Assembly (NCBI GenBank): GCA_944388705.1
Contig: CALXJU010000009.1
Span: forward strand, 1-53,316
Direction of reading: 5' to 3'
Source: an uncultured Clostridia bacterium
GTDB lineage: Bacteria; Bacillota; Clostridia; TANB77; CAG-508
DNA: 53,316 bases
Part shown: positions 7,798-17,095 of the stretch, one piece after another
Layout of the letters: each line of letters begins with the position of its first letter
Position numbering within the stretch: position 1 is the stretch's first letter
Notes under the pieces: generated by a model
Databases searched by the model: none
Told to the model about the DNA's origin: nothing
Seen by the model: only the letters and a program-made list of their open reading frames with translations
Made by a program: the position numbers and the translations under genes

Positions 7798-10431
7798 TTA
7801 TTTTAATCTGTCTTCAATATTTTTTAACATTTCTTTATATGTTATTAGTTTTTCTTTTTCTTGGTTTATTTTAGCTTCTGGAGCCTTATTTATAAATCCT
7901 GGATTTGCTAACATCTTTTCCGCTCTTTCAATTTCTGCTAAAACTTTTTGTTTTTCATTTTCCAAACGTTTACGTTCTTCTTCTACATCAACTAAATCTT
8001 CAAATGGAATATAAACTTCAATTTCATCTGTTATAATTGACATTGCATTTTGAGCAATTCCATCTTTATTATCTTGAACTTTAATATTATCACTATATCC
8101 CAATTTTTTCAAAAAGTTTTGTGATTTTTCTATTAAATCTTTATTTGTTTTAGTAACAAAAGTCAAATCTGCTTTTTTTGATGGGTGTACATTTAAGTTT
8201 GCTCTTATATTTCTAATTCCAACAATTATTTCTTTTAATTTTTCAATTTTACTCTCTTCATCTTTAAAATCAAATTTAAATGAATATTTTGGGAATTCAG
8301 AAATCATTATACTTTCATCAATATTGTATAATTGTTGATAAATTTCTTCTGTTATAAATGGCATAATTGGATGTAACAATTTTAAAGCATTTTTTAAGAC
8401 TTCATTTAATACAATCTGTGCTGTTAATTTACTTTCTTTATCTGCGCCATATAAACGTGTTTTCACTATTTCTATATACCAATCACAAAATTCATTCCAT
8501 ATGAAATCATATATTTTTTGTGTTGCTATTCCTAATTCATAATTATCAAAATTTTCTGTTACTTCTTTTACTAATGTATTTAATTTTGATAAAATCCATT
8601 TATCTTCATATTCTAATTTTGCTATATTGATTTCTGGTAATTCTTCTACACCTTCTAAATTCATTAATACAAATTTAGCTGCATTCCATAATTTATTAGC
8701 AAAATTTGAAGCTTGTTCAAGTTTTTCAGGCATGTATTTTATATCATTTCCTGGAGAAATTCCTAATATTAGTGAAAATCTTAGTGCATCTGTACTATAT
8801 TTTTCTATTACTTCTATTGGGTCAATTCCATTTCCTAATGATTTTGACATTTTTCTACCTTGACTATCTCTAACTATTCCATGTATTAATACATCACTAA
8901 AAGGTTTTTGTTTCATGCTTTCAAGTCCAGAAAATATCATTCTTGCAACCCAGAAGAATATTATGTCATATCCTGTTACTAATACATTTGTAGGATAAAA
9001 TGTTTTTAAATCTTCTGTATTGTGTGGCCAACCTAATGTTGAGAATGGCCATAATGCAGAACTAAACCATGTATCTAATGAATCTTCATCTTGATGTAAT
9101 TTGCTACAACCACATTTTTCACATTTATCTGGTGCTGTTTTTGAAACATTAATATGTCCACATTGTTCACAATAATATGCTGGTATTCTATGTCCCCACC
9201 ATAATTGACGTGATATACACCAATCTTGTATATTTTCCATCCAATTAAAATATGTTTTTTCATATCTTTTTGGAACAAATTTGATATCATCTTCTTTTAC
9301 TGCTTTTATTGCAGGCTCTGCAAGCTCTTTCATTTTTACAAACCATTGCTCAGAAATTCTTGGCTCAATTGTATTATGACATCTATAACATTTTCCTACA
9401 TTATGTGTATAATCTTCTGTTTTTTCTAATGCTCCTATTTCTTCAAGTTTTTTTAGAATTACTTTTCTCGCTTCTAATGTAGTCATACCTTTACATTCTG
9501 GTAATAAATCTCCCATAATTGAACTATCATCAAATACCTCTATTATTTCTAAATTATGTCTCAAACCTGTTTGATAATCATTCATATCATGTGCAGGAGT
9601 TATTTTTACACAACCTGTTCCAAAATCTTTTTCTACAAATTCATCTGCAATAATTGGAATTTCTTTATTCATTATTGGTAATATACAAGTTTTTCCTACA
9701 ATATCTTTATATCTTTCATCATCTGGATAAACTGCAACTGCAGTATCTCCTAACATTGTTTCAGGTCTTGTCGTTGCTACTGTTAAATATTTATCTGTTC
9801 CTTTTATCTGATATTTTATATGCCATAAATGTGAAGCTTCTTCTTCGAATTCTACTTCTGCATCTGATATTGATGTATGGCATGATGGACACCAATTTAT
9901 CATTTTTGTTCCTTTATATATTAATCCTTTATTATATAAATTTACAAATTGCTCTAAAACTGCTTCTGATAGTCCTTCATCTAATGTGAATCTACTTCTA
10001 TCCCAATCACATGAACATCCTAATTTTCGTTGTTGCTCCTGTATTGTTCCTCCATATTCTTTTGTCCATGCCCATGCTCTCTCTAAAAATTGTTCTCTTG
10101 TTACATCAGCTTTTGTTAAGCCTTCTTCTTTTTTCATTTTTTCTACAACTTTTACTTCTGTCGCAATTGCAGAATGGTCTGTTCCTGGAACCCACAATGT
10201 ATTATAACCACACATTCTTTTATATCTTATTAGTATGTCTTGTAATGTATCATCTAATGCATGTCCCATATGTAATTTTCCTGTTACATTTGGTGGTGGC
10301 ATTACTATACAATAACTTTCTTTGTCTTTTCTCATTGATGGTTTGAAATATCCTTTTTTCTCCCACTCATTATATAATTTTTCTTCGAATTCTTTTGGAT
10401 TATATTTATCCATTAATTTGTGTTCACTCAT
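7798..10431 (-). CDS. valS: Valyl-tRNA synthetase
   Basis: Class I aminoacyl-tRNA synthetase that charges tRNA-Val. HIGH-type motif PNVTGKLHMGHAL near residue 47, editing domain with ATTRPETMLGD, KMSKS motif GRKMSKSLGNGIDP, and a C-terminal coiled coil (EERKRLENEKQKVLAEIERA). With the start used here it is 877 aa, normal for the family. The frame stays open 75 nt further, but that part is translated repeat sequence; the real start (MSEHKLMD) has GGAGG 7 nt upstream at 10439-10443. Expression is probably controlled by the T-box further upstream. Confidence 0.97.
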   Translation of the reverse strand: MSEHKLMDKYNPKEFEEKLYNEWEKKGYFKPSMRKDKESYCIVMPPPNVTGKLHMGHALDDTLQDILIRYKRMCGYNTLWVPGTDHSAIATEVKVVEKMKKEEGLTKADVTREQFLERAWAWTKEYGGTIQEQQRKLGCSCDWDRSRFTLDEGLSEAVLEQFVNLYNKGLIYKGTKMINWCPSCHTSISDAEVEFEEEASHLWHIKYQIKGTDKYLTVATTRPETMLGDTAVAVYPDDERYKDIVGKTCILPIMNKEIPIIADEFVEKDFGTGCVKITPAHDMNDYQTGLRHNLEIIEVFDDSSIMGDLLPECKGMTTLEARKVILKKLEEIGALEKTEDYTHNVGKCYRCHNTIEPRISEQWFVKMKELAEPAIKAVKEDDIKFVPKRYEKTYFNWMENIQDWCISRQLWWGHRIPAYYCEQCGHINVSKTAPDKCEKCGCSKLHQDEDSLDTWFSSALWPFSTLGWPHNTEDLKTFYPTNVLVTGYDIIFFWVARMIFSGLESMKQKPFSDVLIHGIVRDSQGRKMSKSLGNGIDPIEVIEKYSTDALRFSLILGISPGNDIKYMPEKLEQASNFANKLWNAAKFVLMNLEGVEELPEINIAKLEYEDKWILSKLNTLVKEVTENFDNYELGIATQKIYDFIWNEFCDWYIEIVKTRLYGADKESKLTAQIVLNEVLKNALKLLHPIMPFITEEIYQQLYNIDESIMISEFPKYSFKFDFKDEESKIEKLKEIIVGIRNIRANLNVHPSKKADLTFVTKTNKDLIEKSQNFLKKLGYSDNIKVQDNKDGIAQNAMSIITDEIEVYIPFEDLVDVEEERKRLENEKQKVLAEIERAEKMLANPGFINKAPEAKINQEKEKLITYKEMLKNIEDRLK

Positions 10432-10438
10432 ATTTATT

Positions 10439-10506
10439 CCTCCTTTTTGGGAAATTTGGGGACGGTTCTCTTTTTTTCCTTTGGCTAATTTGGGGACAGT
10501 TCTCAT
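10439..10506 (-). repeat. GGGGACGGTTCTC repeat cluster, valS-proximal part
   Basis: Two plus-strand-oriented units of a dispersed repeat (GGGAAATTTGGGGACGG and a variant with AATTTGGGGACAGTTC) separated by a T-rich run. The repeat lies directly behind the valS ribosome binding site, inside the leader transcript. The same family recurs at 10620-10680, 18793-18881, 21334-21476 and 46826-46966. Confidence 0.85.
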
Positions 10507-10518
10507 AGTTCATTTTTT

Positions 10519-10609
10519 CAAAGTTAATATATTACTATTGAATAAGCAAAGACCACCGACGAAGACCCTAGATATGTTTTTGCTATGAAATAGTAATATA
10601 TTAACTTTG
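10519..10609. repeat. Double-hairpin element, copy A
   Basis: Perfect 21-bp outer inverted repeat (10519-10539 with 10589-10609) around an inner 6-bp stem AGCAAA/TTTGCT (10545-10550 with 10579-10584) and a conserved loop containing CCGACGAAGACCC. The same architecture and loop occur at 31907-32000. It could be a non-autonomous mobile element or a structured RNA. Here it sits between the valS T-box terminator and the valS start. Confidence 0.8.
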
Positions 10610-10619
10610 TATTAAATAG

Positions 10620-10680
10620 ACCATATAGTCTGTCCCCATTTTTCCATTTTGGAAAAAAGAGAACCGTCCCCAAATTTCCC
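10620..10680 (+). repeat. GGGGACGGTTCTC repeat cluster, T-box-proximal part
   Basis: GTCTGTCCCC followed by an inverted unit GAGAACCGTCCCCAAATTTC. Together with the cluster at 10439-10506 it flanks the double hairpin in inverted orientation. Confidence 0.8.
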
Positions 10681-10682
10681 TA

Positions 10683-10905
10683 ACAAAAAAACTCACCCAA
10701 CAAAAGGGCGAGTTTTATCTCACGGTACCACCTTATTTTTTTCTCTAAAGTTTTTAACGGAACCACACGGATATTCTTACTGTTATTTCAGAATATCAAC
10801 TCAAAAGCTACCTTCCATTTACCTTTGTTTAAGAAGCTTTCAGCCTGTGACTTCTTTTCTCTACTAAATAAGTATAAATGTACTCCTCTTTTTCCCAGTT
10901 TTTTT
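10683..10905 (-). promoter_or_regulatory. T-box riboswitch of valS
   Basis: On the minus strand the T-box antiterminator sequence AAGGTGGTACCGTGAG (10718-10733) is followed by a terminator hairpin ACTCGCCC/GGGTGAGT with a T7 tail (10686-10713). Upstream are a long stem-I region and a stem GATATTCT/AGAATATC. Position before valS implies it senses uncharged tRNA-Val. A GTA triplet in GGAAGGTAGC is my candidate specifier, but I could not fold stem I with certainty. Confidence 0.9.
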
Positions 10906-10956
10906 TTATTACGCATATATTATCTCACAAATTTTGGAAAATTGCAAGTATTTTTT

Positions 10957-10992
10957 AAAGAGGAAGTAAATTTTTTAATTTTCTTCCTCTTT
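10957..10992 (-). terminator. Hairpin downstream of the 120-aa orphan gene
   Basis: AAAGAGGAAG (10957-10966) pairs perfectly with CTTCCTCTTT (10983-10992). The longer T run is on the plus strand, so it may work in either direction. It separates the orphan gene from the valS leader. Confidence 0.5.
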
Positions 10993-11029
10993 TTTAACTA
11001 GTTAGTTTTATTTTGTTATTGTTTTTAAG

Positions 11030-11392
11030 TTAAAAGGCAAACCATAATGCTGTATTTTTCCACTGATTAGGCTCAGTGTAGAGTATTTTTCCGGATTTGG
11101 TCTGTATGGACTTGAGAATGCATTTTTTTCCACCTATAGAATACCACTCTATGATTAGTTTCTGAGTCATTAATCTTTTTTCTTTTTCTGGCATGCAAAC
11201 TTGTATGTGACCATTTAAAGGGTCGTTTTTATCTTGCATACATATTAGTTGTTTGGATACTTTATTCAAACTTGTTTCATCAAATATGAAAGTTGAATTT
11301 AAAGCATTCCGTTCAGCCCATTGAATAAGATGTTTTTCAAATTCATCTACATCTGATGTTTCTAAACTACCATACCATTTTAATTGTTTCAT
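11030..11392 (-). CDS. Hypothetical 120-aa protein, atypical composition
   Basis: Not recognised. It is a soluble protein with several Trp, Cys and Lys residues (QLKWYGSLETSDVDEFEKHL at the start, KNTALWFAF at the end) and no signal peptide or membrane segment. GGAGG lies upstream of the ATG. It stands alone with its own hairpin downstream. Base and codon use are richer in G+C than the neighbours, and it contains an in-frame CGG codon at 11309-11311 (WAERNAL), a codon absent from the ordinary genes of this window. Reading +1 at that CGG would hit a stop, so CGG must be sense here if the gene is expressed. Recent acquisition is likely. Confidence 0.6.
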   Translation of the reverse strand: MKQLKWYGSLETSDVDEFEKHLIQWAERNALNSTFIFDETSLNKVSKQLICMQDKNDPLNGHIQVCMPEKEKRLMTQKLIIEWYSIGGKKCILKSIQTKSGKILYTEPNQWKNTALWFAF

Positions 11393-11471
11393 AGCCTTTC
11401 CTCCTTAATGCATTTTACAATAGTTCTTGAACTAATAACAATAATATTATAACACAAATTTTATTAAATTT

Positions 11472-12632
11472 CTACATTGCTCTTCTAAATAATTCTATAA
11501 AATCTTCTTTTGAAACTTCTCTTGGATTTCCTGGTTTGCAAGGGTCTTGCATAGCTTTTTCTGCTAGCATATCAAAATCTTCTTCTTTTGCCCCAACATC
11601 TCTAACAGTTTGAGTAATTCCAACTGATTTTGAAAGTTCAGAAATCATCCATACAAAAGTATTAATAACATCTTGGTCATTTAAATGTTCTGCATCAGGT
11701 CTTCCAATATTCATTAAAATTTCTCTAAATCTTTGAGCTGTAGCTGGGTCTTCACCATTAAATCTCATAACTGTTGGAAGTAAAATAGCATTAGCCATTC
11801 CATGTGGAGTATCATAAACTGCTCCTAATTGATGTGCCATTGAATGAACAATTCCTAAACCTACATTTGAGAATCCCATTCCTGCTATATATTGTGCTAA
11901 TCCCATTTTTTCGATTGCTTCTTCATCTTTTTCATTTACTGCTGATGGTAAATATTTAAAGATTAATTTTATAGCTTCCATATGGAACATATCTGACATT
12001 GTATTATGTGCTTTTGTGATATATCCTTCAACTGCATGTGTTAATGCATCCATTCCTGTAGAAGCTGCAATTGATTTTGGCATAGAAGCCATTAAATCTG
12101 AATCTACGATTGCTAAAATTGGAATGTCATTAGGGTCTACACAAACCATTTTTATTTCTCTTTCTTCATCTGTTATTACATAATTTATTGTTACTTCTGC
12201 TGCTGTTCCTGAAGTTGTTGGTAATGCTATTATTGGCATACCTCTATTTACTGTGTTTGATGCACCATTTAAAGATACTATATCTGCTCTATCTGGATTT
12301 GTCATTACAATAGAAATTCCTTTGGCTGTATCTATACTTGAACCTCCACCAACTGCAACTATAACATCTGCACCTGAATTTCTACAAACTTCAACTCCAT
12401 CTGTTACATTTTTTATTGTTGGATTTGGTTTTACATCTGAATATACTTCATAAGCAATTCCTGCTTTATCTAATACTTCTGTAACTCTTGCTGTAACACC
12501 ACATTCAGCTAATGATTTATCTGTTACAACTAATACCTTATGAAATCCTCTTTTTTGAATTTCTCCTGGTAATTCTTCTCTTGCTCCTTTCCCAAAATAT
12601 GATGTTTCGTTTAATACGAATTTTACTGACAT
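11472..12632 (-). CDS. Iron-containing alcohol dehydrogenase (FucO-like)
   Basis: Group III NAD(P)-dependent alcohol dehydrogenase reducing short aldehydes such as lactaldehyde or acetaldehyde. NAD-binding GGGSSIDTAK near residue 96; metal-ligand region with DALTHAVEGY, then GLGIVHSMAHQLGAVYDTPHG. The length (386 aa) matches the family. A GTG three codons upstream keeps the frame open, but AAGGAG lies 8 nt before ATG 12632 (MSVKFVLN), which is the better start. The substrate cannot be fixed from sequence. A 23-bp perfect palindrome lies about 45 bp upstream and may be an operator. Confidence 0.9.
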   Translation of the reverse strand: MSVKFVLNETSYFGKGAREELPGEIQKRGFHKVLVVTDKSLAECGVTARVTEVLDKAGIAYEVYSDVKPNPTIKNVTDGVEVCRNSGADVIVAVGGGSSIDTAKGISIVMTNPDRADIVSLNGASNTVNRGMPIIALPTTSGTAAEVTINYVITDEEREIKMVCVDPNDIPILAIVDSDLMASMPKSIAASTGMDALTHAVEGYITKAHNTMSDMFHMEAIKLIFKYLPSAVNEKDEEAIEKMGLAQYIAGMGFSNVGLGIVHSMAHQLGAVYDTPHGMANAILLPTVMRFNGEDPATAQRFREILMNIGRPDAEHLNDQDVINTFVWMISELSKSVGITQTVRDVGAKEEDFDMLAEKAMQDPCKPGNPREVSKEDFIELFRRAM

Positions 12633-12676
12633 ATTTTTCACTCCTTCTTTTGAATTTTTGTTCTATATATATTTAA

Positions 12677-12699
12677 GTTTCAACTAATTTAGTTGAAAC
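12677..12699 (-). promoter_or_regulatory. Perfect 23-bp palindrome upstream of the alcohol dehydrogenase
   Basis: Arms GTTTCAACTAA and TTAGTTGAAAC flank a single central T. No T run follows on the minus strand, so a protein-binding operator is more likely than a terminator. The regulator is not in the window. Confidence 0.45.
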
Positions 12700-12715
12700 A
12701 ATAAATAACTATTCT

Positions 12716-13354
12716 TTAGTTTTCAGCATAATCTGCTGGTATTTCAAATAATGAATTATCAACATCTTTTGAAATTGATACTCCCAATAATTCTTCATTA
12801 TCATCATATGTTGTTTTTATATATACTAATTCTGATTTTTTATTAAAATATAGTCTTGTTTTTACACCTTCTTGATTTAAAGGTAAATTATTTGATAACA
12901 TAAATGTTGAACTTCCATCAAATTCTTCATATGAATATTTTTTTCCATTTACTTCTTCTTCACCAATTGTAAATGTTTTATTCATTAGTTCTTTCATTCC
13001 ATCTGTTAAAATACTTTGTTCTACATTATTATTTTCATAAACATAGTATTCACTTCTGTCATGTAATACTAAATATGTATTTCCATCTTTTACAATTGTT
13101 GTTGAGTGAGTGTCACCTAGATATTGGTCTATTGCAGTTTGTTCTCCATTTTTTGCCATAATTGTTTTATTTTCATCATTTTGTGTTATTGAAAAACTAT
13201 ATATATTACTAGCAATTAAATCATTATAAATATCAGTTAATTTTGATGTTTCATAATTTTTTTCTTTTCCAGTTAACAATATTATTCCTACAACTATTCC
13301 AATAATTACTAATAATGCTATTATAGCTACAATTATTATTTTTTTCTTTTTCAT
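12716..13354 (-). CDS. Membrane-anchored extracytoplasmic protein of unknown function
   Basis: A 212-aa protein with a KKKK start and one strong membrane segment (about 5-27, IIIVAIIALLVIIGIVVGII), then a soluble beta-rich domain (DRSEYYVYENN, KSELVYIKTTYDDNEELLGV) as in LolA- or DUF-type lipoprotein-like sensors. There is no lipobox cysteine, so the segment acts as an uncleaved anchor. It follows def at a 68-bp distance and may be read from the same transcript. No specific function can be assigned. Confidence 0.7.
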   Translation of the reverse strand: MKKKKIIIVAIIALLVIIGIVVGIILLTGKEKNYETSKLTDIYNDLIASNIYSFSITQNDENKTIMAKNGEQTAIDQYLGDTHSTTIVKDGNTYLVLHDRSEYYVYENNNVEQSILTDGMKELMNKTFTIGEEEVNGKKYSYEEFDGSSTFMLSNNLPLNQEGVKTRLYFNKKSELVYIKTTYDDNEELLGVSISKDVDNSLFEIPADYAEN

Positions 13355-13422
13355 TTTTAACTCCCTCCAACTATTATTCGTGTTTATTATATCAATAATG
13401 ATTTTTTTTTACAATAGTTTTT

Positions 13423-13905
13423 TTAATTTTTCTTTGGTTCGACATATTCTAATGTTCCTGGTAACATTTTGTCTACAAATACTACTCCATCAAGATGGTC
13501 TAATTCATGTGCTATTGCTTGTGCTAATAAATCTTTTGCCTTTATTGTTATTTTCTTTCCGCTTCTATCTAAAGCTTCAACTGTAACTTCTTTAGGCCTA
13601 ATAAGTTTTGCATATTGATTAGGAAAACTTAAGCAACCTTCTTCTACTTCATGTTCACCCTTTGTTTTAGTTATTTTTGGATTTATTAAAACAATTGGTT
13701 CTGTTCTATCTTCTGTTACATCAATTACTACAACTCTTTTTAAAACACCTACCTGAACTGCTGATAACCCGACTCCATTATATTTATACATAGTATCAAA
13801 CATATCATCAATTAATGTTTGTATTTTATCATCAATAATTTCTACTTCTCTTGATTTCTTTTTTAATATTTCATCTTTTTCTAATCTTAATATACGTATT
13901 GCCAT
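13423..13905 (-). CDS. def: Peptide deformylase
   Basis: Metalloenzyme that removes the formyl group from nascent N-terminal methionine. All three family motifs are visible: GVGLSAVQ near residue 45, EGCLS near 88 (metal Cys), and HELDH near 132 (metal His pair and catalytic Glu). The length (160 aa) is normal. It follows priA by 17 bp in a conserved genome-maintenance and translation operon. The methionyl-tRNA formyltransferase gene often found next is absent; an unrelated membrane protein follows. Confidence 0.96.
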   Translation of the reverse strand: MAIRILRLEKDEILKKKSREVEIIDDKIQTLIDDMFDTMYKYNGVGLSAVQVGVLKRVVVIDVTEDRTEPIVLINPKITKTKGEHEVEEGCLSFPNQYAKLIRPKEVTVEALDRSGKKITIKAKDLLAQAIAHELDHLDGVVFVDKMLPGTLEYVEPKKN

Positions 13906-13922
13906 TTTTATCTTCCCTTCTC

Positions 13923-16157
13923 TTAAATCATGTTATTTGGATTTATATCAATTGTAATTCTTGTATTTTTATAATTTGTGTCATAGAACTTTTTTAAACA
14001 ATTATTTAAAACTTCATTTGCATAAGGTGTCATAATTCCTTTTATAATAATTCTCCATCTAAATTTATTTTGAATTTTATCAATTGGTGAAGGCATTGGT
14101 TTTAAAACATTAAATTCATCTTTATTTAAATTGTTTTTTAGTTCCATATATACTCTTTGTGAAACTTCTATAATTTCTTTTTCTGACAAACTATTAAACC
14201 CAATTAATATTATATCGCAAAATGGTGGATAATTCAACTGTTTTCGTAATGCAATTTCTGTATTGTAAAACATTTCATAATCTTGTTTTTTAGCACATAT
14301 TATACTAAAATTATCTGGTGTATATGTTTGTATTATTACTCTTCCATCAAGTTTTTCTCTTCCTGCTCTACCTGCAACTTGTGTTAATAATTGAAATGTT
14401 CTTTCATTTGCTCTATAATCATCTATATTTAAGCTACTATCTGCTGCAATTACTCCTACTAGAGTTACATTTGGAAAATGATGTCCTTTTACTACCATTT
14501 GTGTTCCAATTAATATATCTATATTTTCATTTCTAAATTTATTTAATATTTCTTCATGTGAGTTCTTTTTAGTCACTGTATCTACATCCATTCTTATTGT
14601 TGTAGCTTGTGGAAATATTTTATTTATTTCTTGTTCTAATTTTTGCGTTCCTGTTCCAAAATATCGGATTTTTGTACTCTTACATTCTGGACAAACTGTT
14701 ACAACATTTTCTTCATATCCACAATAATGACATTTTAACTTATTTTCTGTTTTATGATATGTCATACTTATATTACAATTTTTACATTTTACAGTATAAC
14801 CACATTCTCTACACATTATAAATGTTGAATATCCTCTTCTGTTTAAAAATAAAATAGTTTGTCTTTTTTCTTGTAAATTTTTTTCAATTGCATCATGTAA
14901 TTTAACACTTAACATTGTTCTATTTCCATTAGCTAATTCCATTTTTAAATCTACAATTTCAACTTCTGGTAATTTTGAATTATTTGCTCTATGTGTTAAT
15001 TCTAATAATGTTATTTTACCTTGTTTTGCTTTATAATATGTATTTAAATCTGGTGTTGCACTTCCAAGTATTAATGGACATTTATTTTCTTTTGCCAATT
15101 TTTTTGCAATTTCTTTTGCATCATATTTAGGTACTGCTTCTGACTTATATGAACTATCATGTTCTTCATCTATTATAATAATTCCTATATTTTGTACTGG
15201 TGCAAATATTGCTGACCTTGCACCTATTACGATTTTCGCTTTTCCTTCTTTTATTTTATTCCACTCATCATATCTTTCACCTATAGATAATTTACTATGT
15301 ATAACTGCAATTTCTTCTTTATCAAATCTTGCAATAAATCTATCGAGCATTTGAGGAGTTAATGAGATTTCTGGCACTAATACTATTGCAGTTTTGTTTT
15401 GTTTTAGAGCTTCACCTATTAATTGTAAATATACTTCTGTTTTTCCAGAACCTGTTACTCCATATAATAAAAATTGTTCATATTTTTCTTCTTGCATTTT
15501 TTGTGATACTAAATCATAAGCTTTTTGTTGTTCTTCTGTTAACTCTAAATTTTCTGTTTTTTCTATTTTTTTATTTGCTAATGGGTCTCTTTCTACTTTT
15601 TTTTCTACTATTTCTACATATCCGTTTTTTTCTAATGTTTTTACAATTGCTCTTGTTCCCCCTGTAAAAATTTCTATTTCTGGAACTGTTACACCATCAT
15701 TATTTTTTAAGAATTGTAATATTTTCTTTTGTTTTTCTGATTTTATTTTTCCCATTTCTATATCAAATTGAATTTCATCAATTTCTTTTTTTAGATATAC
15801 TACATTTATTGTTTTATCTTGAATATTGTTTTCCTGTTTTTTACTTTTTGTTCCTGGTGTTAACATTTGTTTAATACAATCTGAAATATTACAAAAATAT
15901 CTTTTTGCCATCCATTTTGCAAGTTCTATTTGTTGTTCTGTTAAATTATGTTTTATTTTTGCAATGTCTTTTACTTCATATGTAGTTTTTTCTTTTATAT
16001 TTATTACATATCCTTCTTCTAAAGCCGAATTTTTTCCGAATGGAACTAATACTGTACTTCCTATCATTATTAGTTCTTCTAAGTCTTTTGGTATATTATA
16101 ATCAAATGTTCGGTTTAGTCTTTTTGCTGAACGATTTATTATTATTTCTGCTATCAT
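13923..16157 (-). CDS. priA: Primosomal protein N' (replication restart helicase PriA)
   Basis: Superfamily 2 helicase that reloads the replisome at stalled forks. N-terminal DNA-binding domain (EIIINRSAKRLNRTFDY), Walker A GVTGSGKTEV near residue 236, DEEH box (IIIDEEHD), a four-pair zinc-binding insert with CRECGYTVKCKNC and CHYCG/CPECKSTK, and the C-terminal QVAGRAGR helicase motif. 744 aa is typical. It sits between gmk and def, the usual Firmicute order. Confidence 0.97.
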   Translation of the reverse strand: MIAEIIINRSAKRLNRTFDYNIPKDLEELIMIGSTVLVPFGKNSALEEGYVINIKEKTTYEVKDIAKIKHNLTEQQIELAKWMAKRYFCNISDCIKQMLTPGTKSKKQENNIQDKTINVVYLKKEIDEIQFDIEMGKIKSEKQKKILQFLKNNDGVTVPEIEIFTGGTRAIVKTLEKNGYVEIVEKKVERDPLANKKIEKTENLELTEEQQKAYDLVSQKMQEEKYEQFLLYGVTGSGKTEVYLQLIGEALKQNKTAIVLVPEISLTPQMLDRFIARFDKEEIAVIHSKLSIGERYDEWNKIKEGKAKIVIGARSAIFAPVQNIGIIIIDEEHDSSYKSEAVPKYDAKEIAKKLAKENKCPLILGSATPDLNTYYKAKQGKITLLELTHRANNSKLPEVEIVDLKMELANGNRTMLSVKLHDAIEKNLQEKRQTILFLNRRGYSTFIMCRECGYTVKCKNCNISMTYHKTENKLKCHYCGYEENVVTVCPECKSTKIRYFGTGTQKLEQEINKIFPQATTIRMDVDTVTKKNSHEEILNKFRNENIDILIGTQMVVKGHHFPNVTLVGVIAADSSLNIDDYRANERTFQLLTQVAGRAGREKLDGRVIIQTYTPDNFSIICAKKQDYEMFYNTEIALRKQLNYPPFCDIILIGFNSLSEKEIIEVSQRVYMELKNNLNKDEFNVLKPMPSPIDKIQNKFRWRIIIKGIMTPYANEVLNNCLKKFYDTNYKNTRITIDINPNNMI

Positions 16158-16222
16158 ATTTTCTCCTTTTCAGTTGTATTTTATCATATTTTACATTTGG
16201 GGTAAAGAAAAAAACAAAAAAT

Positions 16223-16272
16223 GTGATTTAATCACGAATTTATAACAGAAAAACGTGATTTAATCACGTTTT
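16223..16272 (-). terminator. Two tandem palindromes at the gmk 3' end
   Basis: GTGATTTAATCAC (16223-16235) and a second copy with longer arms, AAACGTGA/TCACGTTT (16251-16271), lie between gmk and priA. The second overlaps the gmk stop codon and is followed on the minus strand by T5, so it resembles a partial terminator inside the operon. Confidence 0.55.
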
Positions 16273-16838
16273 TGGTTTTCTTCTTCAATTCTTTTTTCAT
16301 TTTCTATAATTGTCATTATAATTTGAACTGTTTTTTCAAACTCATCATTTTTTATTACATAATCATATAAACCTATTTTAGATTCTTCATATTCTAGTCT
16401 ATTTAATCTTAATTCTATATCTGCTAATTTATCTCCTCTTTCGATTAAACGTCTTTTTAACTCTTCTTTTTCCACTTTTAAGAAAATTGTTACAATTCTT
16501 GTATCATTTCCTAATAATTTTAATAGATTTTCTGTACCATTTACTTCTATATCTTTTACAATAATTTTACCTTCTTTAATTTTATTACTCATTAATTCTC
16601 TAGAAGTTCCATAATAATTTCCATGATGTAAATCATATTCATAAAAATCACCTTTTCTTATTTTATCTTCAAATTCTTCTTTAGAAATAAAGTGATATTG
16701 AACCCCTTCTTCTTCTCCTTCTCTCATAGCTCTTGAAGTAAAAGAAGGTAAAGTTGCTATATTTTCCATTCTCTTCATTAATTCTTTTTTAATTGTATCT
16801 TTTCCTGCTCCTGATACACCTGATAATATTACTAACAA
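16260..16838 (-). CDS. gmk: Guanylate kinase
   Basis: ATP:GMP phosphotransferase. P-loop GVSGAGKDT at residues 7-15, GMP-binding TSRAMREGEEEGVQYHF, and a C-terminal regulatory helix. The family P-loop usually reads GPSGxGKgT; here Pro is Val and one Gly is Asp, still compatible with function. The start is TTG, with GGAG supplied by the end of rpoZ 9 nt upstream. It is 192 aa, slightly shorter at the N-terminus than usual. It follows rpoZ by 4 bp. Confidence 0.94.
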   Translation of the reverse strand: MLVILSGVSGAGKDTIKKELMKRMENIATLPSFTSRAMREGEEEGVQYHFISKEEFEDKIRKGDFYEYDLHHGNYYGTSRELMSNKIKEGKIIVKDIEVNGTENLLKLLGNDTRIVTIFLKVEKEELKRRLIERGDKLADIELRLNRLEYEESKIGLYDYVIKNDEFEKTVQIIMTIIENEKRIEEENQKRD

Positions 16839-16842
16839 TTTT

Positions 16843-17082
16843 TTATTCTCCTTTTTCTTCTATTTTCTCTTCTTCTTTTTGAGCTTCTTCTGGTTCGATT
16901 ATTTTGATTTTTCCTTCTGCAATTTCATTTGCAGCAAGTGTAACAGGTGATTCTTCTTTTACATCTGTTTTTACTTCTGCTCCTTCTGCAATTTGTCTTG
17001 CTCTTCTTGAAGTTGCAATAACTAATTCATATCTATTTTTTGCTTTTTTTAATAATTCTGAAACTGTTGGTCTAACTATCAT
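16843..17082 (-). CDS. rpoZ: RNA polymerase omega subunit
   Basis: A 79-aa small subunit that aids assembly of beta-prime into RNA polymerase. The conserved helix NRYELVIATSRRARQIAEGA is intact, followed by a short TLAANEIAEGKI segment and an acidic Lys/Glu tail. It lies between remA and gmk, the usual place. Confidence 0.95.
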   Translation of the reverse strand: MIVRPTVSELLKKAKNRYELVIATSRRARQIAEGAEVKTDVKEESPVTLAANEIAEGKIKIIEPEEAQKEEEKIEEKGE

Positions 17083-17095
17083 TTTATTTTCCTCC

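Noticed and set aside
10432..10506. Longer valS start adding 25 residues (RTVPKLAKGKKENRP)
   Set aside because: The added residues are translated GGGGACGG repeat; an ideal GGAGG lies 7 nt before the internal ATG, and the internal start matches valS proteins.
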